Assembly: GCA_965199245.1 (NCBI GenBank) | Contig: CBDAQP010000001.1 | Location: forward strand, 434,001 to 498,000 | Direction of reading: 5' to 3' | Length of the DNA stretch: 64,000 nt | From: Carbonatibacter sp965199245 | GTDB taxonomy: Bacteria; Pseudomonadota; Alphaproteobacteria; Kiloniellales; Kiloniellaceae | Part shown: positions 17,347 to 26,478 of the stretch, one piece after another | How positions within the stretch are numbered: position 1 is the stretch's first letter | Layout of the letters: each line of letters starts with the position of its first letter | Translations under genes and position numbers: made by a program | Notes under the pieces: model-generated | What the model was told of the DNA's origin: nothing | Databases searched by the model: none | What the model saw: only the letters and a program-made list of their open reading frames with translations

Positions 17347-18153
17347 TTAGACACGCCCCAACGCAAAGCCCTTGGCAATGTAATTGCGGACAAAATAGAT
17401 CACCAAGGCCCCGGGAACCAGTGTCAAGACCCCGGCGGCGGCCAACACACCCCAATCAATCCCGGCCGCCCCCTGCGTACGCGTCATAATCGCCGCAATC
17501 GGTTTGGCATCTACGGTGGTCAGGGTGCGGCTGAGCAACAGTTCCACCCACGAAAACATAAAACAAAAAAAGGCCGCAACCCCAATTCCCGATGAAATGA
17601 GCGGCATGAAAATCTTGACAAAAAAATGTCCAAAGGAATAGCCGTCAATATAGGCCGTTTCGTCAATTTCCCGGGGAACGCCACTCATGAAGCCTTCGAG
17701 AATCCACACCGCCAACGGCACGTTAAACAAACAGTGCGCCAAGGCCACTGCAATATGGGTATCAAATAAATTCACTGAGGAATAGAGCTGAAAAAAAGGC
17801 AACGCAAAAACAGCAGGCGGGGCCATCCTGTTGGTCAGCAACCAGAAAAAGAGATGTTTATCCCCCAAAAAGCGATAGCGGCTAAAAGCATAGGCCGCAG
17901 GCAACGCCACCGCCAGACTGATAAGGGTGCTCATCACAACATAGATCAGCGAATTGATATAACCCCAATACCACGCCGGATTGGTCAGGATCGTGACATA
18001 GTTGGCAAAGGTCAGATCACGCGGCCACAGGGTGAAGCTATTGAGGATTTCACTGTTGGGCTTGAGGCTCATATTGACAAGCCAATAGATCGGCAAGAGC
18101 AGAAAAAGCAAATAAAGTGCCATCACAAAGCAAGACGTTCGACGGGTCATCAT
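17347..18153 (-). CDS. glpQ: Glycerol ABC transporter permease (GlpQ)
   Basis: A 268-residue MalG-type inner-membrane permease with six predicted helices. The cytoplasmic coupling (EAA) loop reads EIDETAYIDGYSFGHFFVKI (about residues 160-179). Start overlaps the glpP stop by four bases, so translation is coupled. Pairs with GlpP to form the channel energised by GlpS/GlpT. Confidence 0.93.
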   Translation of the reverse strand: MMTRRTSCFVMALYLLFLLLPIYWLVNMSLKPNSEILNSFTLWPRDLTFANYVTILTNPAWYWGYINSLIYVVMSTLISLAVALPAAYAFSRYRFLGDKHLFFWLLTNRMAPPAVFALPFFQLYSSVNLFDTHIAVALAHCLFNVPLAVWILEGFMSGVPREIDETAYIDGYSFGHFFVKIFMPLISSGIGVAAFFCFMFSWVELLLSRTLTTVDAKPIAAIMTRTQGAAGIDWGVLAAAGVLTLVPGALVIYFVRNYIAKGFALGRV

Positions 18154-19019
18154 CTGTCCCTTTGATCCAGTGTGGTCATGATGCTGTAGAAAATATAGGC
18201 CAGCGTCAAAATCACGAGGTTATACATAATGGAAAAGGCCGCCGCCGGGCCGAGATCAAACTGACCCAACGCCATCTTGACCAGATCAATCGATAGCAGG
18301 GTAGTAGCATTACCCGGCCCACCTCCGGTCACGACAAATGGTTCGGTGTAGATCATAAAGCTATCCATAAAGCGCAACAGGATTGCAATCATCAAAACCC
18401 CCCGCATCCGGGGCAATTCGATATAACGAAACAGACTCCAGCGCGAGGCTTGATCGATACGGGCCGCCTGATAATAGGCATCAGGAATCGATTTCAAACC
18501 CGCAAAGGCCAAAAGAGCCACCAACGACGTCCAATGCCAGACATCCATCACAATAATCGTCGCCCAAGCCGCGAAAATATCTTGGGTATAGTTGTAACTG
18601 ATGCCAAGGCCAGCAAGCGTATAGCCCAACAGACCAATGTCAACGCGCCCGAAAATCTGCCAGATCGTCCCGACCACATTCCACGGAATCAAGAGGGGAA
18701 GCGACATCAAGACCAGACAAAACCCCGACCAAAAGCCGTTTTTGGGCATATTCAGCGCGACAAGGATTCCGAGCGGAATTTCAATCGCCAGGATAAGACC
18801 TGAAAACATCAACTGCCGCCAGAGAGCGTCCCACATCCGTTGAGACTGGAGCATCTCCGCAAACCATTCCAACCCCACCCAAAAAAACTGGTTATTGCCA
18901 AAGGTATCCTGCACCGAATAGTTGACAACCGTCATCAGCGGAATCACCGCCGAAAAGGCGACAAGAACCAGAACCGGAGCAACCAAAAACCATGCTTTCT
19001 GATTGGCTGTTTTGTCCAT
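18150..19019 (-). CDS. glpP: Glycerol ABC transporter permease (GlpP)
   Basis: A 289-residue MalF/UgpA-type permease. Hydrophobic helices start at about 11-32; the EAA loop is SIPDAYYQAARIDQASRWSL. Its start overlaps the glpT stop by one base (TAATG). It forms the heterodimeric membrane pore with GlpQ. Confidence 0.93.
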   Translation of the reverse strand: MDKTANQKAWFLVAPVLVLVAFSAVIPLMTVVNYSVQDTFGNNQFFWVGLEWFAEMLQSQRMWDALWRQLMFSGLILAIEIPLGILVALNMPKNGFWSGFCLVLMSLPLLIPWNVVGTIWQIFGRVDIGLLGYTLAGLGISYNYTQDIFAAWATIIVMDVWHWTSLVALLAFAGLKSIPDAYYQAARIDQASRWSLFRYIELPRMRGVLMIAILLRFMDSFMIYTEPFVVTGGGPGNATTLLSIDLVKMALGQFDLGPAAAFSIMYNLVILTLAYIFYSIMTTLDQRDR

Positions 19020-20101
19020 TAGATGCCCTCCACCAACCAGTCGTTGACATAGACATTGATTTTTTGTGGATCAAAAAACACGCGGGTTATCTCCGGAGGC
19101 AACGCGGTTCCTTCATCAACAACACTATCAATCGCCTGACCAAACAAATCCGCACGAACAATCGTCCGCCGCCCGACGTCTTCGATCCGCTGCACCGTAA
19201 CGGGCAAGCCCCCGCCTTTATCTTCGTCCGCGCCCAACGTGACAAATTCAGGGCGCACCCCGATTTCAACCTTGCCCTGCAACGACGGATAGGACTGCCT
19301 CAATGTCAGTGTCTCGTCCCCTATCATCAGCCGGTTCCCGGTAACCCGGGCAGGAATCACATTCATCCCGGGGGAACCGATGAAATAGCCAACAAAGGTA
19401 TGTGCGGGCTTTTCAAACAGATCCTGCGGTGGGCCAATCTGCACCACACGCCCATCATACATCACCACGACCTTATTCGCAAAGGTCAGGGCCTCGGTCT
19501 GGTCGTGGGTGACGTAGATCATGGTATGACCAAATTCATGGTGCAAAGCCTTGAGCTGTGTACGCAGTTCCCACTTCATCTGTGGATCAATAACGGTCAG
19601 GGGTTCGTCAAACAACAGGGCGTTGACATCCTCACGCACCATGCCGCGCCCCAGCGATATTTTTTGCTTGGCCTCCGCAGACAAACCACGGGCGCGGCGA
19701 TCAAGGTCATCCGCCATGCCAATCATCGCCGCAATGTCCTGTACACGCCTGGCAATATAGGCGGCCTCCGCCCCACGATTTTTTAAGGGAAAAGCAAGAT
19801 TATCGCGCACGCTCATCGTGTCATAGACCACGGGAAATTGAAAAACCTGCGCGATATTGCGCGCGGCTGTGCTGGTGCGCGTCACATCGACACCATCAAA
19901 TAAAATACGGCCCTGACTGGGTTGCAACAGCCCGGATATAATATTCAACAAGGTTGACTTGCCACAACCCGAGGCCCCAAGCAGGGCATAGGCTTCCCCA
20001 TCCGCCCAAACACGACTAAGGGATTTGAGCGCGAAGTCGTCTTCTGAATGCGGATCGGGATGGTAAGAATGGGCAAGCGCGTCAAGTATGATTTCAACCA
20101 T
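19019..20101 (-). CDS. glpT: Glycerol ABC transporter ATPase (GlpT)
   Basis: 360 residues, MalK-like: nucleotide-binding domain (about 1-235) followed by a TOBE-type C-terminal domain. Walker A GASGCGKST (42-50) and Walker B LLFDEPLTVIDP are intact. The ABC signature reads LSAEAKQKISLGRG in place of LSGGQ, so one ATP site of the GlpS/GlpT heterodimer is non-canonical. GlpS has a normal LSGGQQQR. Five bases separate it from glpS. Confidence 0.93.
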   Translation of the reverse strand: MVEIILDALAHSYHPDPHSEDDFALKSLSRVWADGEAYALLGASGCGKSTLLNIISGLLQPSQGRILFDGVDVTRTSTAARNIAQVFQFPVVYDTMSVRDNLAFPLKNRGAEAAYIARRVQDIAAMIGMADDLDRRARGLSAEAKQKISLGRGMVREDVNALLFDEPLTVIDPQMKWELRTQLKALHHEFGHTMIYVTHDQTEALTFANKVVVMYDGRVVQIGPPQDLFEKPAHTFVGYFIGSPGMNVIPARVTGNRLMIGDETLTLRQSYPSLQGKVEIGVRPEFVTLGADEDKGGGLPVTVQRIEDVGRRTIVRADLFGQAIDSVVDEGTALPPEITRVFFDPQKINVYVNDWLVEGI

Positions 20102-20106
20102 TGCCG

Positions 20107-21192
20107 TTAACTCCGTGCAGAGGAGGCAGAGACGACCAAAGCCCCCTGCGCATCAAAAACATAGAGCTGTCGCGGGTTGAGATAAAGCCACAGGGACACC
20201 CCCGGGACAAAATCGTGAACGCCTTGAACCAGCCCGACCCACTTTTCTCCCTGATAATCGAGATGCAAAAAACTTTCCGAACCCGTCAACTCGGTCACCA
20301 TCAGCCGGGTTTCAAACGACAGAGACTCTGCCACAAGGGGTCGGAGTGTCAGATGGTTGGGGCGAAAACCCGCAAAATAGTTCCCCGGGGCCAGATCAGC
20401 CAACGGGCCAATAGCCGTAACCGCGCTCCCATCTGGATAGAAAATCTCTTGCCCCGCTTTTTTGATCGTCAGGACATTCATCGGCGGGTCGCTGAACACA
20501 CGCGCCGTTGTGATATCGACGGGATGGCGATAGAGATCGGGCGTCGGCCCAAACTGGGTCACACGCCCTTCCCAAAGCGTCGCAGTCTTCCCGCCCAAGA
20601 GCAGAGCTTCTTCGGGTTCAGTCGTGGCATAGACAAAAATGGCCCCCGATTCCTCGAAAATGGCGGGGATTTCAATACGCAATTCCTCGCGCAATTTATA
20701 GTCAAGATTGGCCAGCGGCTCATCCAGTAACACCAGCCCGGCCCCCTTCACAAGAGCCCTGGCCAGGGCACAGCGTTGCTGTTGCCCCCCCGACAGTTCC
20801 AACGGCTTGCGCCCCAGCATCGGGGTCAGCTTCATCATATCCGCAACCTTTTTGACTGCACGTTCAATATCCGGCGCAGAACGCCCCAAAAGTCGCAAGG
20901 GCGAGGCAATATTGTCATAGACACTCAAGGAGGGATAGTTGATAAACTGTTGATAGACCATCGCGACTTGCCGCTCTTGAACCCGCAGGCCCGTCACATC
21001 CCCCCCATTCCACAGAACGCGCCCCGTCGCTGGTTTATCCAACCCCGCCATCAAACGCATGAGCGAGGTCTTCCCCGACCGCGTTGGACCCAACAGGACA
21101 TTCATCGTCCCCTTGTCGAGGGTCAGACTGGTGGGCCAAATCTGCGTCTGGCCCGCAACGACCTTTGACACGCTCTCTAGTTCCAGAGTCAT
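20107..21192 (-). CDS. glpS: Glycerol ABC transporter ATPase (GlpS)
   Basis: A 361-residue MalK-like ATPase. Walker A GPTRSGKTS (35-43), signature LSGGQQQR, Walker B LVLLDEPLANLD, then C-terminal regulatory barrel. The switch region is YATTEPEEAL, where most relatives have THDQ, so the usual switch histidine is replaced by threonine; GlpT keeps a normal VTHDQTEAL. The two ATPases therefore look complementary: GlpS has the good signature, GlpT the good switch histidine. Start overlaps the glpD stop. Confidence 0.93.
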   Translation of the reverse strand: MTLELESVSKVVAGQTQIWPTSLTLDKGTMNVLLGPTRSGKTSLMRLMAGLDKPATGRVLWNGGDVTGLRVQERQVAMVYQQFINYPSLSVYDNIASPLRLLGRSAPDIERAVKKVADMMKLTPMLGRKPLELSGGQQQRCALARALVKGAGLVLLDEPLANLDYKLREELRIEIPAIFEESGAIFVYATTEPEEALLLGGKTATLWEGRVTQFGPTPDLYRHPVDITTARVFSDPPMNVLTIKKAGQEIFYPDGSAVTAIGPLADLAPGNYFAGFRPNHLTLRPLVAESLSFETRLMVTELTGSESFLHLDYQGEKWVGLVQGVHDFVPGVSLWLYLNPRQLYVFDAQGALVVSASSARS

Positions 21193-22787
21193 CGCTGTCC
21201 TCCCCCTATCCCCATCGTCATGCGCGTTTGGAGCCAGTCGCGCAAAGACTCAACCTCTGGCTCTGTCATATGCAGGCCCAGCTTGGTTCGTCGCCAGAGA
21301 ATATCATCAAGATCACAGGCGTATTCCTTGTCAATGAGCCAATTAACCTCACGCGCACTCAGGGTGGCCCCGAAAATCTGCCCGAGGTCTTCGACGCAAT
21401 GACTGCCATGTAAAATCATCCGCGCCTCTGTGCCATAGGCGCGGATGAGACGCCGCGCCCAACGGCTGTCAAGATAAGGAAAATCACGCCACAGATCCGC
21501 GATCAGGTCTTCAACCCCCATCACTGGAAAATCGCCCCCGGGCAGAGGCGCACCCGCCGTCCAAGGCCCTGCGGAAAGACCCAGTTCTGGCCCGATAATA
21601 TCCAGCGCAGACTCAGCCAAACGGCGATAAGTCGTGATTTTACCACCAAAGATGTTCAGCACTGGTGCTCCTCGGCTTTTGTCCAGCTTCAACAGATAAT
21701 CACGGGTAACGGAGGCCGCCTGTGCCGCACCATCATCATAAAGCGGGCGCACACCTGAAAAACTCCAAACCACATCCGCTGCGCTGATGGGTTGGGCGAG
21801 ATAGTGATTGATAAAATCAATCAAGTAATCGCGTTCTTCGGGCGTACAGTCTGGTGTCACCTGCGCGTCGGGGTGATCACAGTCAGTAGTGCCAATCAGG
21901 GTGAAATCTGTTTCGTAAGGAATGGCAAAGATAATCCGCCCATCCATACCCTGGAACAGGTAGCATTTATCATGATCGAACAACCTGTGGGTCACAATAT
22001 GGCTACCACGAATCAAGCGAACAGAATCGGGGCTATTACTTTTGATTGTCGTGCTGAGGACATCACCCACCCACGGCCCTGCCGCGTTGACAACCATGCG
22101 CGCGGAAAATTCCATCACCGCACCAGTGCGCGTATTTTCAGCCTGCACCCGCCACCGCGCATCAGCGTCCCCGCCCATAACGCCAAGACTCGTGCACTTG
22201 GTTCGAGGAAAAATTTCCGCCCCCCGCGCCTGTGCGTCACGGGCATTCAACACAACCAACCGCGCATCCTCGACCCAACAATCGGAATATTCAAACGCTG
22301 TGCGAAAATCGGCCTTGAGTCCTTGTCCTTCGCGGCTATTGCGTAGGTCAAGACGCCGCGTCGCAGGCAAAATCCGACGCCCACCCAAGCTGTCATAGAG
22401 AAACAACCCCAAGCGAATCAGCCATGCGGGACGACGACCCCTCATCCACGGACAGATCAAACGCAACAGCCGCGCAGTCGGGGTTGTCGAGTCAAAACGC
22501 AAGACGGGATGCACAGGCAAGACAAAACGCAAAGGCCACGAAATATGTGGCATGGCCTGTAACAAATTTTCCCGTTCGATCAAGGCTTCGCGCACCAACC
22601 GAAACTCGAAATATTCCAAATAGCGCAACCCGCCATGAAAAAGCTTGGTCGAGGCACAAGAGGTCGCCGACCCCAAGTCATTCATTTCCAACAACCCAAC
22701 GCGCAACCCACGTCCAGCGGCATCACGCGCGATGCCACACCCGTTAATACCGCCCCCAATCACCAACAGATCAAACGCGCCTGCCAT
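21189..22787 (-). CDS. glpD: Aerobic glycerol-3-phosphate dehydrogenase
   Basis: A 532-residue FAD-dependent, membrane-associated dehydrogenase that oxidises glycerol 3-phosphate to dihydroxyacetone phosphate and passes electrons to quinone. N-terminal FAD fold LLVIGGGINGCGIARDAAGRG (about 8-27), then GSATSCASTKLFHGGLRYLE; a C-terminal DAO_C-like region follows. Start ATG 22787 has AAGGA upstream. First gene of the operon, so its promoter must lie in 22788-22930. No GlpR-type repressor gene is seen in the window. Confidence 0.96.
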   Translation of the reverse strand: MAGAFDLLVIGGGINGCGIARDAAGRGLRVGLLEMNDLGSATSCASTKLFHGGLRYLEYFEFRLVREALIERENLLQAMPHISWPLRFVLPVHPVLRFDSTTPTARLLRLICPWMRGRRPAWLIRLGLFLYDSLGGRRILPATRRLDLRNSREGQGLKADFRTAFEYSDCWVEDARLVVLNARDAQARGAEIFPRTKCTSLGVMGGDADARWRVQAENTRTGAVMEFSARMVVNAAGPWVGDVLSTTIKSNSPDSVRLIRGSHIVTHRLFDHDKCYLFQGMDGRIIFAIPYETDFTLIGTTDCDHPDAQVTPDCTPEERDYLIDFINHYLAQPISAADVVWSFSGVRPLYDDGAAQAASVTRDYLLKLDKSRGAPVLNIFGGKITTYRRLAESALDIIGPELGLSAGPWTAGAPLPGGDFPVMGVEDLIADLWRDFPYLDSRWARRLIRAYGTEARMILHGSHCVEDLGQIFGATLSAREVNWLIDKEYACDLDDILWRRTKLGLHMTEPEVESLRDWLQTRMTMGIGGGQR

Positions 22788-22932
22788 TAAAATTCCTTCG
22801 CAAGCACACGATAGCTATAGTGTTCACAGTTCATCATTTTTGGGTCGTCATCTTTTTGAAGCATCCAGTTTTCTCGGTGTTGAATAGCCCGAAACGTCCA
22901 CATCATTCAAGTTTTTCAACATTTTTTTTCGC

Positions 22933-22963
22933 TTGACCTTCCTGTAACGGGAAAGATCAGGGT
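22933..22963 (+). promoter_or_regulatory. CueR/MerR-type promoter-operator upstream of cytochrome c
   Basis: TTGACC at 22933-22938, an imperfect dyad CCTTCC (22937-22942) / GGAAAG (22950-22955), and a 19-base spacer to CAGGGT at 22958-22963. The long spacer with a dyad between -35 and -10 is the hallmark of promoters that MerR-family metal regulators untwist; TTGACCTTCC...GGAA is close to CueR (copper) sites. The -10 element is weak by the sigma-70 consensus. No merR/cueR gene lies in the window. Confidence 0.6.
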
Positions 22964-23016
22964 GTTTTTGTGAGAAAAAATCTCATGTGAAAAAACAGTG
23001 CAGGAGACCAACACAC

Positions 23017-23484
23017 ATGAACACAAAAATTATCCTTGGGGTTATTGTTGCAGTGGGTCTTGTCGTCACCGGGGTGGTCATGACTGCTGGACAGAGTGAA
23101 AGAACACAAGTGTTGCTTGAACCGGATAACACCCAACTGGTCGCACAGGGAGCCGTGCTATATAGCAAAAACTGTGCCAGCTGTCACGGAGCACAGTTAC
23201 AAGGACAGTTCAACTGGCGACAACGCGGAGCCAATGGACGCCTGCCGGCCCCGCCCCACGATGCCAGCGGTCACACTTGGCATCATCCGGATGAGTACAT
23301 GTTCCAAGTGACAAAATACGGCCTGGAAAAGGTCATGAGGCAACGATACCCGAATGACATGCCTGCCTATGAAGATTTGCTGAGTGATGAAGAGATCATC
23401 GCCACACTGTCCTTTATCAAAAGCACTTGGCCACCCAAGGTGCGCCTGCGCCATAAACAGATTGACCGCAAGGGCGGGATGTAA
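23017..23484 (+). CDS. Class I c-type cytochrome, copper-cluster type
   Basis: 155 residues. An N-terminal anchor or signal helix (about 4-25) precedes a single haem site C53-A-S-C56-H57; a probable axial methionine is in NDMPAY. The C-terminus STWPPKVRLRHKQID matches a cytochrome family often found beside copper-resistance oxidases. ATG 23017 with AGGAG upstream is preferred to a GTG at 22987. A CueR-like promoter just upstream supports copper control (inference). It probably carries electrons in the periplasm. Confidence 0.85.
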   Translation: MNTKIILGVIVAVGLVVTGVVMTAGQSERTQVLLEPDNTQLVAQGAVLYSKNCASCHGAQLQGQFNWRQRGANGRLPAPPHDASGHTWHHPDEYMFQVTKYGLEKVMRQRYPNDMPAYEDLLSDEEIIATLSFIKSTWPPKVRLRHKQIDRKGGM

Positions 23485-23489
23485 AGGAC

Positions 23490-23530
23490 TTTTTGCGCCC
23501 TTGACGCAGACGCGCAAAGGGTGCAAAAAA
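23490..23530. terminator. Hairpin after the cytochrome c gene
   Basis: TTTTTGCGCCCTT (23490-23502) pairs with AAGGGTGCAAAAA (from 23517), with one wobble. It starts five bases after the cytochrome stop. The U-rich side is in the stem rather than after it, so its strength as a terminator is uncertain. Confidence 0.5.
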
Positions 23531-23652
23531 AATAGCGTATAACAACGCCAAGAGAGCGTTACAACAAAAGGGTCAAACGCCCTGATTTTATGGGGTGGGT
23601 GACCCTTGTTGAAGAGTTTCAAGAGCAGTCTCGATAACAAGGGAGTAACACA

Positions 23653-25356
23653 ATGTCCGCGAACGGCTTTTTTTCCTTTTTGATGAAAGACAACATTGTC
23701 GCCAAACCCGGTTTTAATCGCTGGCTCGTGCCCCCAGCCTCCATCGCTATTCACCTCTGTATCGGTTCGGTTTATGCGTGGTCAGTCTTCAATCCCGCTT
23801 TAACACGTCAACTGGGCGTTGTTGCCTCGGCGGCTGATGATTGGAGCCTCTCATCTGTCGTCTGGATTTTTTCCGTCGCGATTGTTTCTCTCGGCCTGAC
23901 AGCAGCCTTTGCAGGGAAATGGCTGGAAAAAGTTGGCCCCCGCATGGTCGGAGCGGTTGCCGCGCTCTGCTGGGGGGGGGGATTTATCATTGGGGCAATA
24001 GGCATTGCCACCCATCAGCTCTGGTTGCTTTATCTGGGCTATGGTATGTTGGGCGGCGCGGGGCTGGGATTGGGTTATGTCTCCCCGGTCTCGACCCTGA
24101 TTCACTGGTTTCCAGATCGGCGCGGAATGGCAACGGGCATGGCTATTATGGGCTTTGGCGGCGGGGCAATGATTGGCGCACCGCTCAAGGGCTTTTTGCT
24201 TGAGACCTTCGCAAGTGCTCCAACATATCTCGGCGCAACAGTCAAACTTGTCACCGAAGGCGGTCGCCAGTTTGCCGAAACCGCAAACGGATTGGTCGAG
24301 GTCGTCGTGGCCTCTGCCGCACGGGCCGCCGCCCTGCCCGGCGGTGGTGAAGCAGGAGTTTACGTGGTTGGTTCCGGCAACACTGGAGCGGCGGGAACAT
24401 TCGTCACGCTAGGCCTTGTTTATCTGGTCGTCATGGTCATTGCAGCCTTCAGCTATCGCGTTCCCCCGACAGGCTGGACACCAGAGGGCTGGACACCGAA
24501 AGAAAAATCTGTCGAAAATGGTATGATTAGCCGCAATGACGTTCACATTGACCAAGCCCTGAAAACACCGCAGTTCTGGCAACTTTGGATCGTACTGTGT
24601 TTTAACGTCACTGCCGGAATCGGTGTCATCGGTGTCGCTAAAACCATGATGGGGGAAATTTTCGGCACAACCATGCCCGGTCTGGTCACAGCGGCCTTTG
24701 CCTCGACCTATGTGTTGATGATTTCGATCTTTAACATGGTGGGGCGGTTTTTCTGGGCCTCAACCTCTGATTACATTGGGCGCAAAAACACCTATCACTG
24801 CTTTTTTGTGCTGGGAACTGCGCTATATCTCTCTATTCCCTTTTTCGCCGGGGCAGTTTCAACCGACCCGTCGCTCATCTGGCTGGTGGGATTCTATGCC
24901 GCAACAATGATTATTTTTACCATGTACGGCGGCGGCTTTGCGACCATTCCAGCCTATTTGGCGGACATGTTTGGCACATTGCACGTCGGCGGTATTCACG
25001 GTCGTCTGCTGACTGCTTGGGCCACCGCTGGGGTTTTAGGACCCTTCGCTATTACCTGGTTGCGCGAACGCTCTGTGAACGATGCCATCAGCGACCTTTC
25101 TATGCGTATTGACCCGGATGCCTTTAGAGCGGCCTTTGGCGCAGGTTTGGACAAGCTGGACGAATTGGTTGTAGCAAAAACCGTGACCATAGCCCGCCTG
25201 ATGGAGATTGCCCCAGCGGGCACAGCCGACCCAACACCCAGCCTCTATAACAGCACCATGTATGCAATGGCAGCCCTGTTGGTCATTGCCTTTTTCGCCA
25301 ACCTGCTGGTCAAACCCGTCAGTACCCACCACCACCACAAAGGGGACAAAGCCTAA
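23653..25356 (+). CDS. MFS transporter, oxalate/formate antiporter (OFA) family
   Basis: A 567-residue polytopic carrier. Family features: IHLCIGSVYAWSVFNPAL in helix 1, FPDRRGMATGMAIMGFGGGAMIG between helices 4 and 5 (quoted here in part), and FWQLWIVLCFNVTAGIGVI in the second half. Longer than OxlT because of an insert at about residues 185-265. GGGAG precedes ATG 23653. OFA carriers exchange small carboxylates such as oxalate/formate; the substrate here is unknown. A terminator hairpin follows. Confidence 0.88.
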   Translation: MSANGFFSFLMKDNIVAKPGFNRWLVPPASIAIHLCIGSVYAWSVFNPALTRQLGVVASAADDWSLSSVVWIFSVAIVSLGLTAAFAGKWLEKVGPRMVGAVAALCWGGGFIIGAIGIATHQLWLLYLGYGMLGGAGLGLGYVSPVSTLIHWFPDRRGMATGMAIMGFGGGAMIGAPLKGFLLETFASAPTYLGATVKLVTEGGRQFAETANGLVEVVVASAARAAALPGGGEAGVYVVGSGNTGAAGTFVTLGLVYLVVMVIAAFSYRVPPTGWTPEGWTPKEKSVENGMISRNDVHIDQALKTPQFWQLWIVLCFNVTAGIGVIGVAKTMMGEIFGTTMPGLVTAAFASTYVLMISIFNMVGRFFWASTSDYIGRKNTYHCFFVLGTALYLSIPFFAGAVSTDPSLIWLVGFYAATMIIFTMYGGGFATIPAYLADMFGTLHVGGIHGRLLTAWATAGVLGPFAITWLRERSVNDAISDLSMRIDPDAFRAAFGAGLDKLDELVVAKTVTIARLMEIAPAGTADPTPSLYNSTMYAMAALLVIAFFANLLVKPVSTHHHHKGDKA

Positions 25357-25381
25357 ACAAGGCACCCAAATCAAAACGCAA

Positions 25382-25403
25382 AAGGGAGGCATTCGCCTCC
25401 CTT
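25382..25403. terminator. Rho-independent terminator between the MFS gene and ilvE
   Basis: Perfect 9-bp stem AAGGGAGGC (25382-25390) / GCCTCCCTT (25395-25403) with loop ATTC, followed by CCTTATT. It lies 25 bases after the MFS stop in a convergent gap, so it may serve the plus strand mainly. Confidence 0.75.
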
Positions 25404-25507
25404 CCTTATTCAAAGACCCTCAAAAAACCCTGAATCTTCCCTGCGGTCACGCCCGTGCGCGGAGCCATAACCTAACAACGCCCCAGACGGCCAATATCTC
25501 GGGTTTT

Positions 25508-26386
25508 TCAGGTTTTTTTGCCGACTTTTTGGTCGTAGGCAGTCATCAGCTGCCGCGTCACCTCACCGGGGGTAAAATGATAATCTCCAATTTCAGCAAC
25601 GGGTGTGACTTCGACCGCTGTTCCGGTCAGGAAGACCTCTTGTGTGCGGGCAAAATCGTCAGGCCAGATGGCACGTTCGACGACCTCGTATCCCTTGGCT
25701 CGCGCCAATGCAATGACGGTTTGGCGCGTAATACCATCAAGAAAACAATCTGCGATCGGTGTATGCAAAACCCCATCTTGTACGAGGAAAATATTGGCCC
25801 CGGTAGATTCAGCAACCTGACCACGATAATCGAGCATCAGCGCATCATCATAGCCCCGGGTCTCGGCAGCGTGTTTGGACAGGGTACAGATCATATAAAG
25901 CCCCGCCGCCTTTGACGATGTGGGCGCGGTGCGCGGGTCAGGACGCCGCCAGTCCGCCCAATCTAGCCGGAGACCCTTCATTCGTGCTTCGGGAGAAAAA
26001 TAGGATGGCCAAGCCCACGCCGCCATAACCAAATGAATGGTGTTGCGCTGTGCCGAAACGGCCATCATTTCAGACCCCCGCCAAGCGATAGGGCGCAGAT
26101 AGGCGTTGTCCAGCCTGGCCCGAGTCAACAGCTCCTCTGCAACTGCATTCAAATCTGCGACAGACCAAGGAATATCAAAACCCAGCATCTGCGCCGAGCG
26201 GTGCAGACGTTCGTGATGGGCATCGCGTTCAAAAATGACCCCGCCATAGGCCCGCGTGCCTTCGAAAACAGCACTGGCATAGTGCAACCCATGCGAAAGC
26301 ACATGCAGTTTCGCATCACGCCAAGGTATAAATTCCCCGTTGAACCATATCTCGCCGTCACGATCGTCAAAGGAAAGCATTGTCAT
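25508..26386 (-). CDS. ilvE: Branched-chain amino acid aminotransferase (class IV)
   Basis: 292 residues, fold-type IV PLP enzyme. Catalyses the last step of Val/Leu/Ile synthesis. N-terminal HGLHYASAVFEGTRAYGG, PLP lysine K159 in SSKAAGLY, and the C-terminal FLTGTAVEVTPV are diagnostic. A D-amino-acid-type relative cannot be excluded entirely, but the FEGTRAY segment favours IlvE. Divergent from the response regulator at 26479. Confidence 0.92.
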   Translation of the reverse strand: MTMLSFDDRDGEIWFNGEFIPWRDAKLHVLSHGLHYASAVFEGTRAYGGVIFERDAHHERLHRSAQMLGFDIPWSVADLNAVAEELLTRARLDNAYLRPIAWRGSEMMAVSAQRNTIHLVMAAWAWPSYFSPEARMKGLRLDWADWRRPDPRTAPTSSKAAGLYMICTLSKHAAETRGYDDALMLDYRGQVAESTGANIFLVQDGVLHTPIADCFLDGITRQTVIALARAKGYEVVERAIWPDDFARTQEVFLTGTAVEVTPVAEIGDYHFTPGEVTRQLMTAYDQKVGKKT

Positions 26387-26478
26387 GGCTTTTGTGTTCC
26401 AAATGGTTTAGGTTGTCCGCGTTCTTGAGAAAAAATAAACTTGTCCTTTTCTAGCAACTTTTTACCGAGTAAGTCAAA

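Noticed and set aside
21792..22346. Plus-strand frame opposite glpD
   Set aside because: Antisense shadow; glpD is intact and convincing on the minus strand.
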